Positions 1-9,764 of a stretch of 64,000 nt of DNA are shown piece after piece (within the stretch, counting starts at the first letter, position 1; every line of letters starts with the position of its first letter). This DNA is from Choanephora cucurbitarum. Its lineage: Eukaryota > Mucoromycota > Mucoromycetes > Mucorales > Choanephoraceae. Where the stretch lies: contig JAIWNI010000013.1 of NCBI GenBank assembly GCA_025331435.1, forward strand, positions 1 to 64,000. Reading direction: 5' to 3'. Under the pieces are notes generated by a model. It was given only the letters and a program-made list of their open reading frames with translations. It searched no databases and was not told where the DNA came from. Both the position numbers and the translations under genes were made by a program.

Positions 1-1876
1 TAGGTACATTTTGTTTGTTCACTACCAAGAACTTGCACTCATAGTCTTGTCCATCTATTTTCATTGATACCTTTGTAGACTTGTTTACTATTTCTCTGGA
101 CTTGTTTCCATATTCAATACAAGAATCAGTTTCATCGTCTAGTTTCAAGCCTAGGTCATCTGCTACTCTTCTGTTGATTGTACTGATCATGGCACCTGTA
201 TCAGCTAACACACCCACGTCTTGATCTCTAATCTTTGCTGTTACTGCAAATCTTCTAGGATCATCGGAGTATACCACTTCCATTGAGTGTGTGGCTACAT
301 TGCTTGCATATACCACTGCTTGTGTGGAAGTGAAATATAGCCTTTCAAAAAGATTGGATTCTTCCTCTTCCCCTTCTGTTTCGGCATGGTCCTTTACTGC
401 TTGTGTGTTTTGTTTGACAGGCCTCCCCCTGTGGTTTTCATTGCGCTTGCTATAGCAGTCTACCGCTTTATGACCTTTTTTACCACAGTGATTGCAGTTA
501 CCTTTGATACGCTTGGTCATCTTTTGATTCTGGGCATTTATGGTGCCATGAACCACCCCTTCCATCGGTTGTATGTTGGTAGGGTTATCACCAGCAGTGC
601 TTTGTAGTAATGGGTTAACTGCGCTTGAAGAGCCTGGTCCAGAAGTTCCCAAACGAGCAATGCGACGCTCTTTTGCATTTCGTTCTAAGCGTACACCATA
701 AGCTACAGCCTCTTGTAAACTCTCAGGTTCTGCTAGAGCAATTCTATCTGCTAACGCATTGTTAATAATGCGATAAAAGAAATACAATTGGATGTGAGTT
801 TCTTTTGTAATTCTGGTTATTTCTATTAATAACTTAGGACCGAAGGACACCATTGATTCAGAACCTTGTTTCATAGAGTCAATATTGGCTAAGGCTCTGC
901 TTTGTGCTTGTAGTCCTCCTCCGAAGAAATCACAAAAAGCTTTTCTTGCATCCTTGAATGAACCTGAACGAAGTTCTTCTTTTCTGCCATCCCACCATAA
1001 TCCCGCTGGACCCTGTAAAGCCATCATGAATTCACTCAATGATTGTTTGTCATCCCATTGATAGTAATCCACCAGCTTTTCAAAAGTCAACAGCCATTCA
1101 TAGGAATCCTCTTTTTCTGTACCCTTAAAAACAGGAACTGGATGGATTCTTTTGCGACTCTGGTTTCCAGTACTCATACTGTTCTCAAACATTTGTGTAT
1201 TTTGAGTGTGTATGGCATGATAGCGTTGGGTACCGTTTGACTGTTGGGTGGACGGAGTGCTATATTCTGATCCACTTTCCTCGTCTGCGGTTTGGTGCCG
1301 AATTGATTGTGCGCTAACAGGCCTCTGATAAGTCTGTTGAACTGTCTGTTTACTGATCATCTCCTCCATCTTTAAAGCGCTATGGTTCAGATGATCTTGG
1401 AGTTCTGCGATAATCTTCTCTTGATCGATTACTCGTGCTTCTAATCTTGACTTTGTTGTTTCCAATTGGTCTTTCTCATTTGAGATCAATCGCAATTTCA
1501 AATTAAAATTTTGTTTAATTTGCCCCTCTCTGTTTTTGAGTTCCGCATCAAATTCTGACCCTTGTCTAAGTCGAATTTCTCTTTGCTGCTCAACGAATTG
1601 TTGGAATTCCTGTTGTAAGGTCATCAAGCTTTGCTCTTTTTCTACTAGAACTGCTTGCAATGCCTCATAGCGAATTCTCCATTGCCGATCTTGCTCTGCA
1701 AATCTGGCCTCCAATTCGGTTTTGACATTAACATCAAGATTTTCTAGCTGATGTTGCATGCCCAGGGGTTGTTCCTGTTTGAAAACTTGCTGGTCCTGAG
1801 TATTGAGGAGACTTCGAGCTAAGTTACTAAGGCTCCAAATATTCTCCTCCTCCCCAAACTGTTTGTTGTCTGACAT
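1..1876 (-). CDS. Ty3/gypsy-type Gag-Pol polyprotein (5' part, element A)
   Basis: An open frame begins at an ATG at 1876 and is still open at the window edge, so the element continues outside. The product starts with about 200 residues of glutamine-rich coiled coil. A retrotransposon gag domain follows around residues 250-370, with typical WLLTFEKLVDYY and GLWWDGR blocks. A CCHC zinc knuckle (C-x2-C-x4-H-x4-C, CNHCGKKGHKAVDC) lies near residues 461-474. A retropepsin-type active site (ADTGAMIS) lies near residues 558-565. The order gag, knuckle, protease in one frame fits a Ty3/gypsy polyprotein. I saw no stop or frameshift in the visible part, so this copy may be young. Reverse transcriptase, RNase H and integrase would lie left of the window and cannot be assessed. 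Confidence 0.85.
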   Translation of the reverse strand, partial: MSDNKQFGEEENIWSLSNLARSLLNTQDQQVFKQEQPLGMQHQLENLDVNVKTELEARFAEQDRQWRIRYEALQAVLVEKEQSLMTLQQEFQQFVEQQREIRLRQGSEFDAELKNREGQIKQNFNLKLRLISNEKDQLETTKSRLEARVIDQEKIIAELQDHLNHSALKMEEMISKQTVQQTYQRPVSAQSIRHQTADEESGSEYSTPSTQQSNGTQRYHAIHTQNTQMFENSMSTGNQSRKRIHPVPVFKGTEKEDSYEWLLTFEKLVDYYQWDDKQSLSEFMMALQGPAGLWWDGRKEELRSGSFKDARKAFCDFFGGGLQAQSRALANIDSMKQGSESMVSFGPKLLIEITRITKETHIQLYFFYRIINNALADRIALAEPESLQEAVAYGVRLERNAKERRIARLGTSGPGSSSAVNPLLQSTAGDNPTNIQPMEGVVHGTINAQNQKMTKRIKGNCNHCGKKGHKAVDCYSKRNENHRGRPVKQNTQAVKDHAETEGEEEESNLFERLYFTSTQAVVYASNVATHSMEVVYSDDPRRFAVTAKIRDQDVGVLADTGAMISTINRRVADDLGLKLDDETDSCIEYGNKSREIVNKSTKVSMKIDGQDYECKFLVVNKQNVP

Positions 1877-1915
1877 TTTCAATTAGGAAATTCTTTTGTT
1901 TGTATACAAATTTTA

Positions 1916-1927
1916 GCTTCTCCACCA
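1916..1927 (-). other. Candidate tRNA primer-binding site of element A
   Basis: On the minus strand TGGTGGAGAAGC starts one base after the LTR end. It begins with TGG and is complementary to a tRNA 3' end of the form GCTTCTCCACCA. Position and start fit a minus-strand primer site between the 5' LTR and gag. The priming tRNA was not identified. Confidence 0.4.
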
Positions 1928-1928
1928 G

Positions 1929-2055
1929 TGTAAGAGGGCCAAAGTCTTAATATAGAAAAGAACTGTTTTATTTATTGTTACAATTAAAATTATATATTTG
2001 AATTCAAACACTAAGTGCTTTGTGTGACTTGTGATTTAAGAGCTGAACTCTTACA
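1929..2055 (-). mobile_element. 5' LTR of element A (127 bp)
   Basis: The segment is bounded by a perfect 8-bp inverted repeat, TGTAAGAG at 1929-1936 and CTCTTACA at 2048-2055, with canonical TG/CA ends. It lies directly upstream of the candidate primer site and the gag start of element A. It is short for an LTR. The target-site duplication cannot be checked because the other LTR is outside the window; the adjacent bases are CCTTT at 2056-2060. The sequence left of it is element A. The sequence right of it continues the gag frame of element B, as expected for an insertion boundary. Confidence 0.7.
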
Positions 2056-3767
2056 CCTTTGCTGATCCTCTTCTTTGCGTGACCTATTGATCTTGCCAGC
2101 CTTTGCTTGGGCTCTTGCCTTTTTTTGCGCTTCAATTGCTCCTTCGGGAACGGTATCATGGATCTTCAGCTTCTTCCCGCTCCTTGATACATGAACGTCC
2201 CTTTCAGAATCCGTGTTTCGTCCTCTCTTTTCAACTGTATAGGTTTCAATAGGTTCGGTTTTATTTAATGTACTTTCTCCTTTCATGACTAGATATGTGC
2301 TCTGCGTCTTATTATTAACATAATTTGAACATTTCCAAAACACATGGTCTCCCAGTTGTCCTTTGCACAACTTGCAAGGTTCTAGATGTTGTATCAGACA
2401 CGAAATACAATAAAAATAAATTTATAAGAGCAAGAAAAGTACAACCAGAATCTATATAATCCTGGAAGAGCGAAAAAGAGAGAGGAAGTTCTTTATTATC
2501 AAACGTGTGTGTCTAATTAATAGGAGATGGGCTGGATGAATTACAGTGAAGTTACTATGCTAACTCTGATCCATCTTGAGCCAATGACAGACTGTAAAGT
2601 GGATCAAGAGTCTTAAGAGCGACAAGCGTTGTATGAATAAATCAATCTCATATTAAGTCAACTCAATAGACTATAAGTCAAGTACTGAGCCACAGCTATG
2701 TCTAAGTGCACTTTCTGCCTGAATAAAGCTATTGCACGTGTCATATACTAAAATATCGACATAACAATGAAGATTGAAGCTACGCGTGATTTATCTGAAG
2801 TCAGTTATAGATGCAGTTTAAGTACCGACTGTCAAGTTGTAAGGAATATGACTATAAGCAGTATGTATTAGATCAGGACTATCTAGTTATACGCTGTAAT
2901 AGACATGTGAATACAACACTAGACAAGCACCGGCGACGTGACCCATCCCTTGACAGTTGTAACATTGTGCACCATTGACTGTGTGAGGGCCTGAGTATTG
3001 ATGACTTCTTTCCACCAGGAGTGTAAGCCTTTGTAACGTCTGAGTAATATCCTCAACTTTCTTTTTCATATCTTGTTGCCTCTTATCTTGAGAGCCCATG
3101 GACTTGTTTCCCGATTGAGCGTTTGGTGATCGATTGAAAGATTTGTCCTTACTAATATGCTTATATTCTCTGGCTTTGTGTTGAAGGTGGTTGTTCTGGA
3201 AGTCCTGTTCTTGGGCATCATCGGATTCTTCTTCATCACACTCCTTCAAGGCTACGGATTGCGCATCGCTCACAGTCTTGGGCATTTCTTGCTTGACAAG
3301 CAACCTGAGGTATCTAGGCTGCAGCCCTTCTATGAAGGTGTCCTTAAGAACCTTGAGGTCTAGGGACTTCCACCCTTCCTTCTCTTTTCTTGCTCTTTCG
3401 TATTTGGTACATAAATTGTCAAAACGGTCAATGTGGTCTCTGATATTCTCATTTGACTTTCTTTGAATCGAGAGTAAGGATGATACGATAGCATTTATGT
3501 TGACCTTAGCGACCTGAAATCTTTCCTTATATTTCTTCTTGAAAGTCTCCCACTCTTCGAAATCATGAGTGAAGAACCATTGCATCATCTGAGGGGTACC
3601 TAGGTAACCAGCTACTACTCTTAGCTTGGTCTTGTCATCCGCATTGATGACATTTAGACTTGCTTCAAATGATTTGAGCCAAGTGAGGGAACCAGATTAT
3701 CCGAGAATTCCGGGATTTTGATAACACCACTTGTGATTAGATTGTTCATTTTGGGTTCTGCAGCCAT
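2056..3767 (-). pseudogene. Interrupted gag gene of a second Ty3/gypsy-type element (element B)
   Basis: Reading leftwards from an ATG at 3767, the frame encodes a gag start, then breaks by a one-base shift near 3690-3700. It continues as a 230-residue gag (3588 to about 2930) with a CCHC knuckle (CYNCQGMGHVAGAC). At 2918 the solo LTR interrupts it. With the LTR and one CTAGA copy ignored, the frame resumes without a gap at 2386. It then gives a second, wider CCHC motif (C-x2-C-x6-H-x4-C, CKLCKGQLGDHVFWKC) and a basic tail. At 2056 the LTR of element A cuts it off, and that LTR supplies the last 14 codons and the stop. The copy is dead: one frameshift plus two insertions. No protease or polymerase part is visible. 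Confidence 0.8.
2387..2918. mobile_element. Solo LTR (532 bp) with 5-bp target duplication
   Basis: The ends are TGTTGTAT (2387-2394) and ATACAACA (2911-2918), a perfect 8-bp inverted repeat with TG/CA termini. Both sides carry the direct repeat CTAGA (2382-2386 and 2919-2923). The interior has no coding capacity. It splits the zinc-knuckle region of the element B gag, and removing it together with one CTAGA restores that frame. A solo LTR arises by recombination between the two LTRs of a full element. Its sequence differs from the element A LTR, so it represents a third family. Confidence 0.82.
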
Positions 3768-4346
3768 ACTGGATTTGTAATCTTTTAGTGACTGTTACAG
3801 CAATTACTTTAGCAAAACTAATGATATATGTGGAGCTAGTTATAACTAAGATGGGATAATAATAATTGCTTTATTTGGGTTAAAATTACTGGATAAAAAA
3901 AATGATATGATTTGGCTTACTTTTGCTAGTCTCTTTACTCGCGTTTGTAATCGGAACCAAAGAGAAAAGCAAAAGAAGCGGTACATTGGGTAATTTATAT
4001 GTTAATTTCATAGTGGTACAAAGAAGAAGACAAGAAAGGGAATTTTTAGGGTGCATATAAGAGCAGAATAACTACCCTCATTTCACATTGTATTCAGGAA
4101 CGGTAAAATTGCAGGACAATGGTAGAACTCAGTAAGAAGACCTCAACCGGCATATAAAGATTATTTCCCTTATATTTTATGAGAATAAGGATTACTAAAA
4201 TCCATTCACATTTGAGTAGACACACACTTTAGAAATTGTATATAAACCACTGTATTATTTAGCTTAGAAACATTATTCCACTTTTTAAGAATAAAGAGAT
4301 TATCAAAGTACTTCCTTGTTTTCCTTTATTCCATAAACCCCAATCA
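3768..4346. other. Non-coding stretch upstream of the element B gag
   Basis: AT-rich DNA where the 5' LTR and leader of element B would be expected. I could not find a convincing inverted-repeat-bounded LTR or any supported reading frame. Confidence 0.4.
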
Positions 4347-4756
4347 CTACACCTCCTTAACCCAGTTAGCAATGGTTGTCGCACTAGGCGAGCAAGTCTT
4401 AGATGTATCTTCAACATATGCCAGAAATAGTTTGTGCGTCTCACCTAGAGTGACTCTTATGGATCTTGTTTATTCAATAAAAGAAGAAAGACACTGGACA
4501 GGGCACACGCTCGGATCTTCAACAACACCGATAGTACATGTCTTGAATTGAGTTTCTTTAGGCATGCGAAAATAGATTCTTGCACCCATTAAGGAGTTGT
4601 TTTCAGCTCAATCTATTCGGACGTCACGGAATTGTATGTTGCCTACATCTGATCTAAGCCTAGCCATGGTTGTAATGTACAATAAAACGATTGTTTTTTC
4701 TTTGTAATGTTGTTGTTGAGATGGCTTCATTGTTTGCCCAAATCGTCTGGATAAAG
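4347..4756 (-). pseudogene. Tyrosine-recombinase-like fragment (Crypton/DIRS-type or captured)
   Basis: One minus-strand frame reads continuously except for two in-frame stops (a TGA near 4607 and a TAA near 4472). It encodes blocks such as ITTMARLRSDVGNIQFRDV, RIYFRMPKETQFKT and THKLFLAYVEDTSKT, ending in IANWVKEV. These resemble the catalytic-domain core of tyrosine recombinases in fungal Cryptons and related elements: an arginine-bearing MARLRSDVG block, then a region before the HxxR box. The HxxR...Y part is missing because the frame ends at 4347. The right side stops close to the TIR element at 4771, so that insertion may have truncated the gene. Identification is from pattern memory only. 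Confidence 0.6.
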
Positions 4757-4770
4757 CGGATCACAATCTA

Positions 4771-6561
4771 CACTGTAAAAAAACTAAGGGTCGTTTAAAG
4801 GTTTTTCAAAGGTCAAAAGACACCGATTTTAAAAGGTTTTTTTGTCGAAATCAAAGGCTATTTAAAGGTTAAACTGTCGAGGTTTTTTAAAGGTTTTTTT
4901 GCACTCACCTTCAAATGGTCTTTTAGAGGTCTTTTAGAGGTCATTTCGAGGTTTTTAAAACGGGCCTTTTATTGGCCTTTATTTCAGGGGTTTCCAATGG
5001 TTTGTACATTCGAAAAAGAGGTCTTTTAACTATGCTTGGAAAGCTACATAATCGTTTCCAACCAATGCTTGTGGAATCGAAACAGCAGATATAAGGGTAA
5101 AACAGTTTTTTCGAGCAAAAAAGAAATCAATTAGCTAGCAGCAGAAGCATTTCTTGCAGCAAGACGAACTGCCCTTGTTTTTGTCCACAAATACATAATA
5201 TTACAACTAGCAATAGTGTCGTTTACTTGCGATAGTTTACTTACTGTCATTTGGCAAATTGTGTCTAAGAGTTTTAAATAGCAAATCCAACAGGCCAGCA
5301 CGACTCGCACTCAAAAGAAATGACAGCTCTTCATGTGCTCCTAACGAGGAATCAAGTGCTGTTCGCTGCATTAAAGACTTACCTTGAACTGGGACATCAG
5401 TATAACAGGTACACTGTAATTTATCTGTTAAGTCAAGATGAGTTAAACAAGATTAAAGAGAGGGTTTTATTCAGTGTAGAATGAGATTGTGAATATAAAT
5501 TGAGCTTTGTGACACAAAGTAGAATTGTGTCTTAAATAAATGTCTTGATGTAATGATGCATCTAGCTTACAATACATCACACTGGTTACATTGAGTATTA
5601 GCATACGAAGCGCATGCTTTCAGGGAAATGTTATTGAAGTTCTTGTAGAGAGCGTTTAACTCTTCCTCAGTACGATCAGTAAGAGCATCAGCCAGAACCC
5701 ATTTCATGTTTGCGGTAAGATTGGTTCGCTTAGGCATACTATACCTAAAGCTGATTGTCAGGGTCGTAGGGCCTTGATAATTGCTTTGCTGCTGGACTTG
5801 TTGACTAAGTGTCCGGACTTACTCAGCAAGCATTGCATTCTGCTTTTCCAAGGCAGCGAGATGGACAACAACTAGATTGAATGAACTCAAGAGGTCAGTT
5901 ACGTACTTGGGAGTAGGGGTCATTGATTTTGTCTTGCAGATCAAACAAAAGGTTATTGCTACGCCCACTCCAATAACCAAATAAAAAGCAATAAGTTATC
6001 ACCTCATTACTGCTATTCATAATACAAAAAGAAATACATCTATTAATCAATGCCTTTAATGTGATACTACGAGTCAAAATAGAATAGTAAACAGTTGAAT
6101 GACAAGAAGCAAGTTCTTACTTTTAACCGTAAAGTTGAATAAGTGAGGAAAAAAGAGAAAAAAGAGGGTTAGTAATCATCAATTTTTTTTCTTCTACCGG
6201 GAAGACCACAGTGGCTTCAAAATGAGGACTGCATCCGCAGTACATTTACAAAGTAAATTGTTCAAAAGGTTAGCTTGTCAAGACTTTCTGCTTTGCATTA
6301 CACAAAAGCATTTTCAATTGGAGCGGCATAGTTAAAATTCGTTTAAAATTTATTCCAAAAAGAAACCTTTCAATTTAATCAACTTCACATAAAAAAATAA
6401 AAAACTGGACCCACAAAAAGCCTTTTTTTAAAAAGGTCAGCCAAAACCCAACAGAAACCGTCGGCAAAAGGCTAATTAAGTGCTAAACCTCTCAAAAACC
6501 TCTGAGAAAAGGTTTTTTGCGGGCTTCTCGGCGAAAAAAACCTTTAATTTTTTTTACAGTG
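4771..6561. mobile_element. 1.8-kb TIR DNA transposon with TA target duplication
   Basis: Left end CACTGTAAAAAAA (4771-4783) is mirrored by TTTTTTTACAGTG at the right end (6549-6561), a 13-bp terminal inverted repeat. TA dinucleotides flank both ends (4769-4770 and 6562-6563). Just inside both ends are dense copies of AAAGGTTTTT/AGGTC-like words, direct on the left (about 4796-4990) and complementary on the right (about 6340-6550). These look like subterminal transposase-binding repeats. No transposase is recognisable inside; only the broken frame at 5567-5923 is present. TA duplication suggests a Tc1/mariner-like mechanism, but the subterminal repeats are more hAT- or MULE-like, so the superfamily is open. 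Probably non-autonomous. Confidence 0.65.
5567..5923 (-). pseudogene. Broken 118-codon frame inside the TIR element
   Basis: From an ATG at 5923 the frame encodes a leucine-rich amphipathic start (KYVTDLLSSFNLVVVHLAAL), then a coiled-coil-like EKQNAMLAE. A TAA follows at 5819-5821, then the same frame continues with glutamine-rich LSQQVQQQ and a cysteine-bearing C-terminus (ASYANTQCNQCDVL) to a TAA at 5567. A single stop in an otherwise coding-looking frame suggests a decayed gene; CAA to TAA would suffice. I do not recognise the family. It may be cargo or a remnant of the element's own protein. Confidence 0.4.
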
Positions 6562-6671
6562 TATAAATATTTAATTATCTATCCTCTCTCTTCCTCTCTT
6601 CTTTATATTAGGTTGCTGCTTTTATTTTTTTTCCAGTAGATTCTTTGAAAAGTTACACTACAGAATATATC

Positions 6672-8540
6672 ATGGAAGCAGCGCGTAGATACGAGCTACC
6701 GAAAACCCTATCGCCATCTACCAGCAGCATTATCGATCAACATCGATACAATCTGTTACATAGCAACGGTCAACATCAAGAAGCTATCCCTGAAGCTAGC
6801 GACCTCTTGAGCATAAAAGCAGACCTGGAATCCCTACTTCCATCAGCTGAAAGACGAAATAAAGATCTGAAGTTTGGTTTAGGTACTATTGATCACAAGA
6901 GCCGCGAAGTGGGTAAGACTTGCTTTATTTTGTTAAACAATAGCAGACTCAATTCCTTAAAGAGTCAACATCAGGCAAAAGTGTCAATGCCATGATCGAG
7001 AAGATGAGAATTAAACAAGAGCTAGGTAAGCAGTTTGCCACATTTGTAGTAAGTAACCTTTTTTTGAACAAATTTGTATAGAAGATGACTCTGATACACA
7101 TCAAAATAATACATTGTCAAGAAACGAACTGAGTCGACAAGCGTAAAACTTGGCTTATTTGAATTTTTAGCTTTCTTTGACCCATTTTTTGTCTTTCTTA
7201 GGGCTTTAGAGCAAATAAAAAAGAAAAGAAGACGAGAAAGCACAGACGAATGTAAGTATCTTTGCTCAATCGATGATATACAACTCAAATTGGCTGTTAG
7301 CTATCCATCGTAGGAGTGAATCTCCTCATTTAGTCAAACTGAAGAAGCTGGAAGGAATACCGTCACTTGTGTCTCGAAGCGAATCCCCACCTGCCTCAAA
7401 ACCGCCCAAGTCAAATCATGATCTTAAGAAAGCCAAGAAATCGGCTGGTCGACCACAACAACAAGCATCTGAATCTGAAGATATTGATTTTGTACGTGTC
7501 AAGCCTAAGGACCAAGTTCAGATTGCAACATTTTGGGCAGCTTTAGAGCCTTACTTTCGCAATTTAACTGAAGATGACCGGCAAATTCTTCTGCAAAAGG
7601 CAGATCAAGGCAAACCCTACTTAATACCACCTTTAGGGCAGCACTATCTCGAAAAATGGACAGAAGAAGATCAACAAACAATGCAAGATGTAGAATTATT
7701 GCAGCCTCAATTGCAGCAGCATAAGCTGAAATATCTTCAGTCTCAGCAATCATTGACAGATCAGCATCTTATGTACGATGATCTTGGATGTGGTACTCTT
7801 ACAGAACGATTGATTTCTAGTTTAGTGACCGAGAACATTATTAATTCTGATACCGAAGACTACAAATCAATGTGTGAAAGCGATCGGGAGGATGATTATG
7901 ATGCGTATGAGAACCATGGTGTAGATCACAAGAGACATAATCCAAGAGCAATCCTGTTATCAGAACCTCCAGAAGAAGTTGCTGGATTTGAAGAGAGACT
8001 GAAAAGGGAGCTTCGTTATGCTGGTCTATTTAACGATGAAGATGCAAGTGAGATTTGATAATCACCAAAACTAAATCTGATTGGTTTTCATTTAGGCTGA
8101 CTGGAATGCCCGAGAAGATGATGAGATTTGTGCTGAACTTCGTTCATTAGGACGCGAGTTTAAAGAACAAGTCAAGTCGAATGAATATCGCAAGAAAAGA
8201 TTATTGGAAGTCGTTGAGTGTCAACTGCAATACGAGCAATATCGTCAAGTGTTAGATACATTAGATAGTCAAGTAGAACAAGGATACATCAAGCGATTTG
8301 TAAGTTTTTTATGATTATCAATTCATCATGTCGCTAAACAGGGTCGAATAGCGTCCTCAAAAATCAAAAAAGCGGAAGGCTAATGGGCCTAAAGCTACTT
8401 TATCGGAAAATACTTTGTATGCTATGGAGAAACGAAAGACATGGATTGATGCTTTGGGCGGTATATTTAGAGACAAAAACATGACCATGCCCAAAACATC
8501 TATCTACGAAGAACACAACAATAACATTTATAGTAACTAA
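6672..8540 (+). CDS. ADA3: Ada3/Ngg1-like SAGA/ADA histone acetyltransferase subunit
   Basis: Seven exons join to 516 aa: 6672-6912, 6963-7025, 7082-7142, 7202-7251, 7301-8043, 8096-8299 and 8352-8540; the sum is divisible by three. Ada3 bridges Gcn5-Ada2 to the coactivator complex and stimulates nucleosome acetylation in the nucleus. The C-terminal half carries the family core: PKDQVQIATFWAALEPYF, then YLIPPLGQHY, then NAREDDEICAELRSLGREF, and a conserved end, RKTWIDALGGIFRDK. The N-terminal third is basic and low complexity (KKKRRRE). The intron after residue 386 has a GC donor (GCAAGT at 8044), needed to keep the frame. The last intron uses a TAG acceptor at 8349-8351; the earlier CAG would give a stop. 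The start is the first ATG in frame. It is convergent with GPI11, 159 bp apart. Confidence 0.88.
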
Positions 8541-8699
8541 TTCTCGAATGGAGCTTTTCAGGCTAACTATGATGACAGCTGATAAGCTCTCACTTTTCCT
8601 CCCTCCCTTTTTTCTCATGCAGCATGCTTATCATAGGAAAATACGCCATTCTCTCTGCTTGAATACAGCAAAACTTAGATGTATATTTCACACACTATA

Positions 8700-9478
8700 T
8701 TATTCACTCTTTCTTTTGCCAAATAAAAACTTCAAAGAAGACCATGCAAAGGCTGCAACCACACCCACCGAATGGCCTACATAAGTAGAAATAATACAAG
8801 AAATAGGCCATGCTTGCCATTCTCTATCCCAATCCAAAGGTAGCACAATTGCACCTATCCATGCACCAGAAAGAGCACAAACGGCTTGAGCATATGCATA
8901 AATTTCGGATGTTGTTGTAGGGCTTGAAATAAGTTAGCAATCATTATGATTCTGTATGGTGGCACTTTACCTATGTTGTATGAATACCTTGATAAACACA
9001 TTTTCCTGTAGTGTTTGTAAACAAGGCATCACTGTCAAGATAGACAGATATGCAGCAAACAAAAAGGTATTGGGAATCTTTCTACTCCAAACTGGTCATG
9101 CCAAAACTCTCATGAAGGAATTCTTTGCTTACTCTATTAATGGTGCACCAAATAAAACTGTCAAAATATACACGGCACTAGTTGTCAGAAGAGTAAACAA
9201 AACACCATATCCAATTGATTTCTGTTAAAAAGAAGATCATGAGCTTTTAAGCTTGTAGTAGAATGTCAACTACTTGCAAGTGATGAGTGTAAAGTGCCTC
9301 GAAGAAAGCATGAAAGACCTATGAGGAATGCATGGCCAACAAACAAAATGGGCACTGTTGTTGAAAGCGCCTCTACAGGATCCTCTAATAATGAAGCAGA
9401 CGGTAGCTTGAAGGTAGCGACGTAGTTCAGACTAATAGCAGATATTCCGATGACCAGGTTGCTATTGAACAGTTGCAT
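8700..9478 (-). CDS. GPI11: GPI ethanolamine-phosphate transferase subunit (PIG-F/Gpi11)
   Basis: Four exons (9478-9278, 9221-9133, 9081-8971, 8922-8700) give 207 aa, close to the usual size of about 220. PIG-F/Gpi11 is an ER multi-pass protein that stabilises the enzymes adding phosphoethanolamine to GPI anchors. Family marks seen are VLFGAPLIE after the third hydrophobic segment and the C-terminal signature GAWIGAIVLPLDWDREWQ followed by AWPIS. Hydrophobic segments fill most of the protein and the last residues are basic (KFLFGKRKSE). Intron 1 must use a GC donor (GCAAGT, minus strand 9277-9272), because the neighbouring GT at 9273 puts exon 2 out of frame. The acceptor of exon 3 (TAG before AAAGATTCC) was chosen because it gives the conserved LIEKIPNTFLF join. 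Confidence 0.9.
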
Positions 9479-9764
9479 CTTTACTTAAAACAAGATAAAA
9501 CTTTGTTGACCAGAGGCACCAAATTCGTAGTCGTGAGGGCAGATAAAACCTGTGTACTCGGAGTCTAAATATATAAAATAGTAAAAGCTGTCACTAGACT
9601 TTAGCAGAATCTCTTCACACTTTTTGCTTCTTCATAGTGTACTAACCAGTTTTGAGAAAACATTCATATCACTATGGTTTGAACAATTAGAATAAAAAAG
9701 CATTGCTATGTTAAAATGTATTATGTTTATTGGTATGATAAAAAAAATAAGAAAAGAAGCGAAA

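Noticed and set aside
3944..3959. Possible primer-binding site of element B (minus-strand TGGTTCCGATT, complementary to a tRNA-like AATCGGAACCA end)
   Set aside because: No TG...CA-bounded LTR could be placed beside it, so the match may be chance.
6915..7288. Plus-frame extension and an antisense frame inside ADA3 introns
   Set aside because: Explained by the ADA3 exon model; they contain intron sequence.
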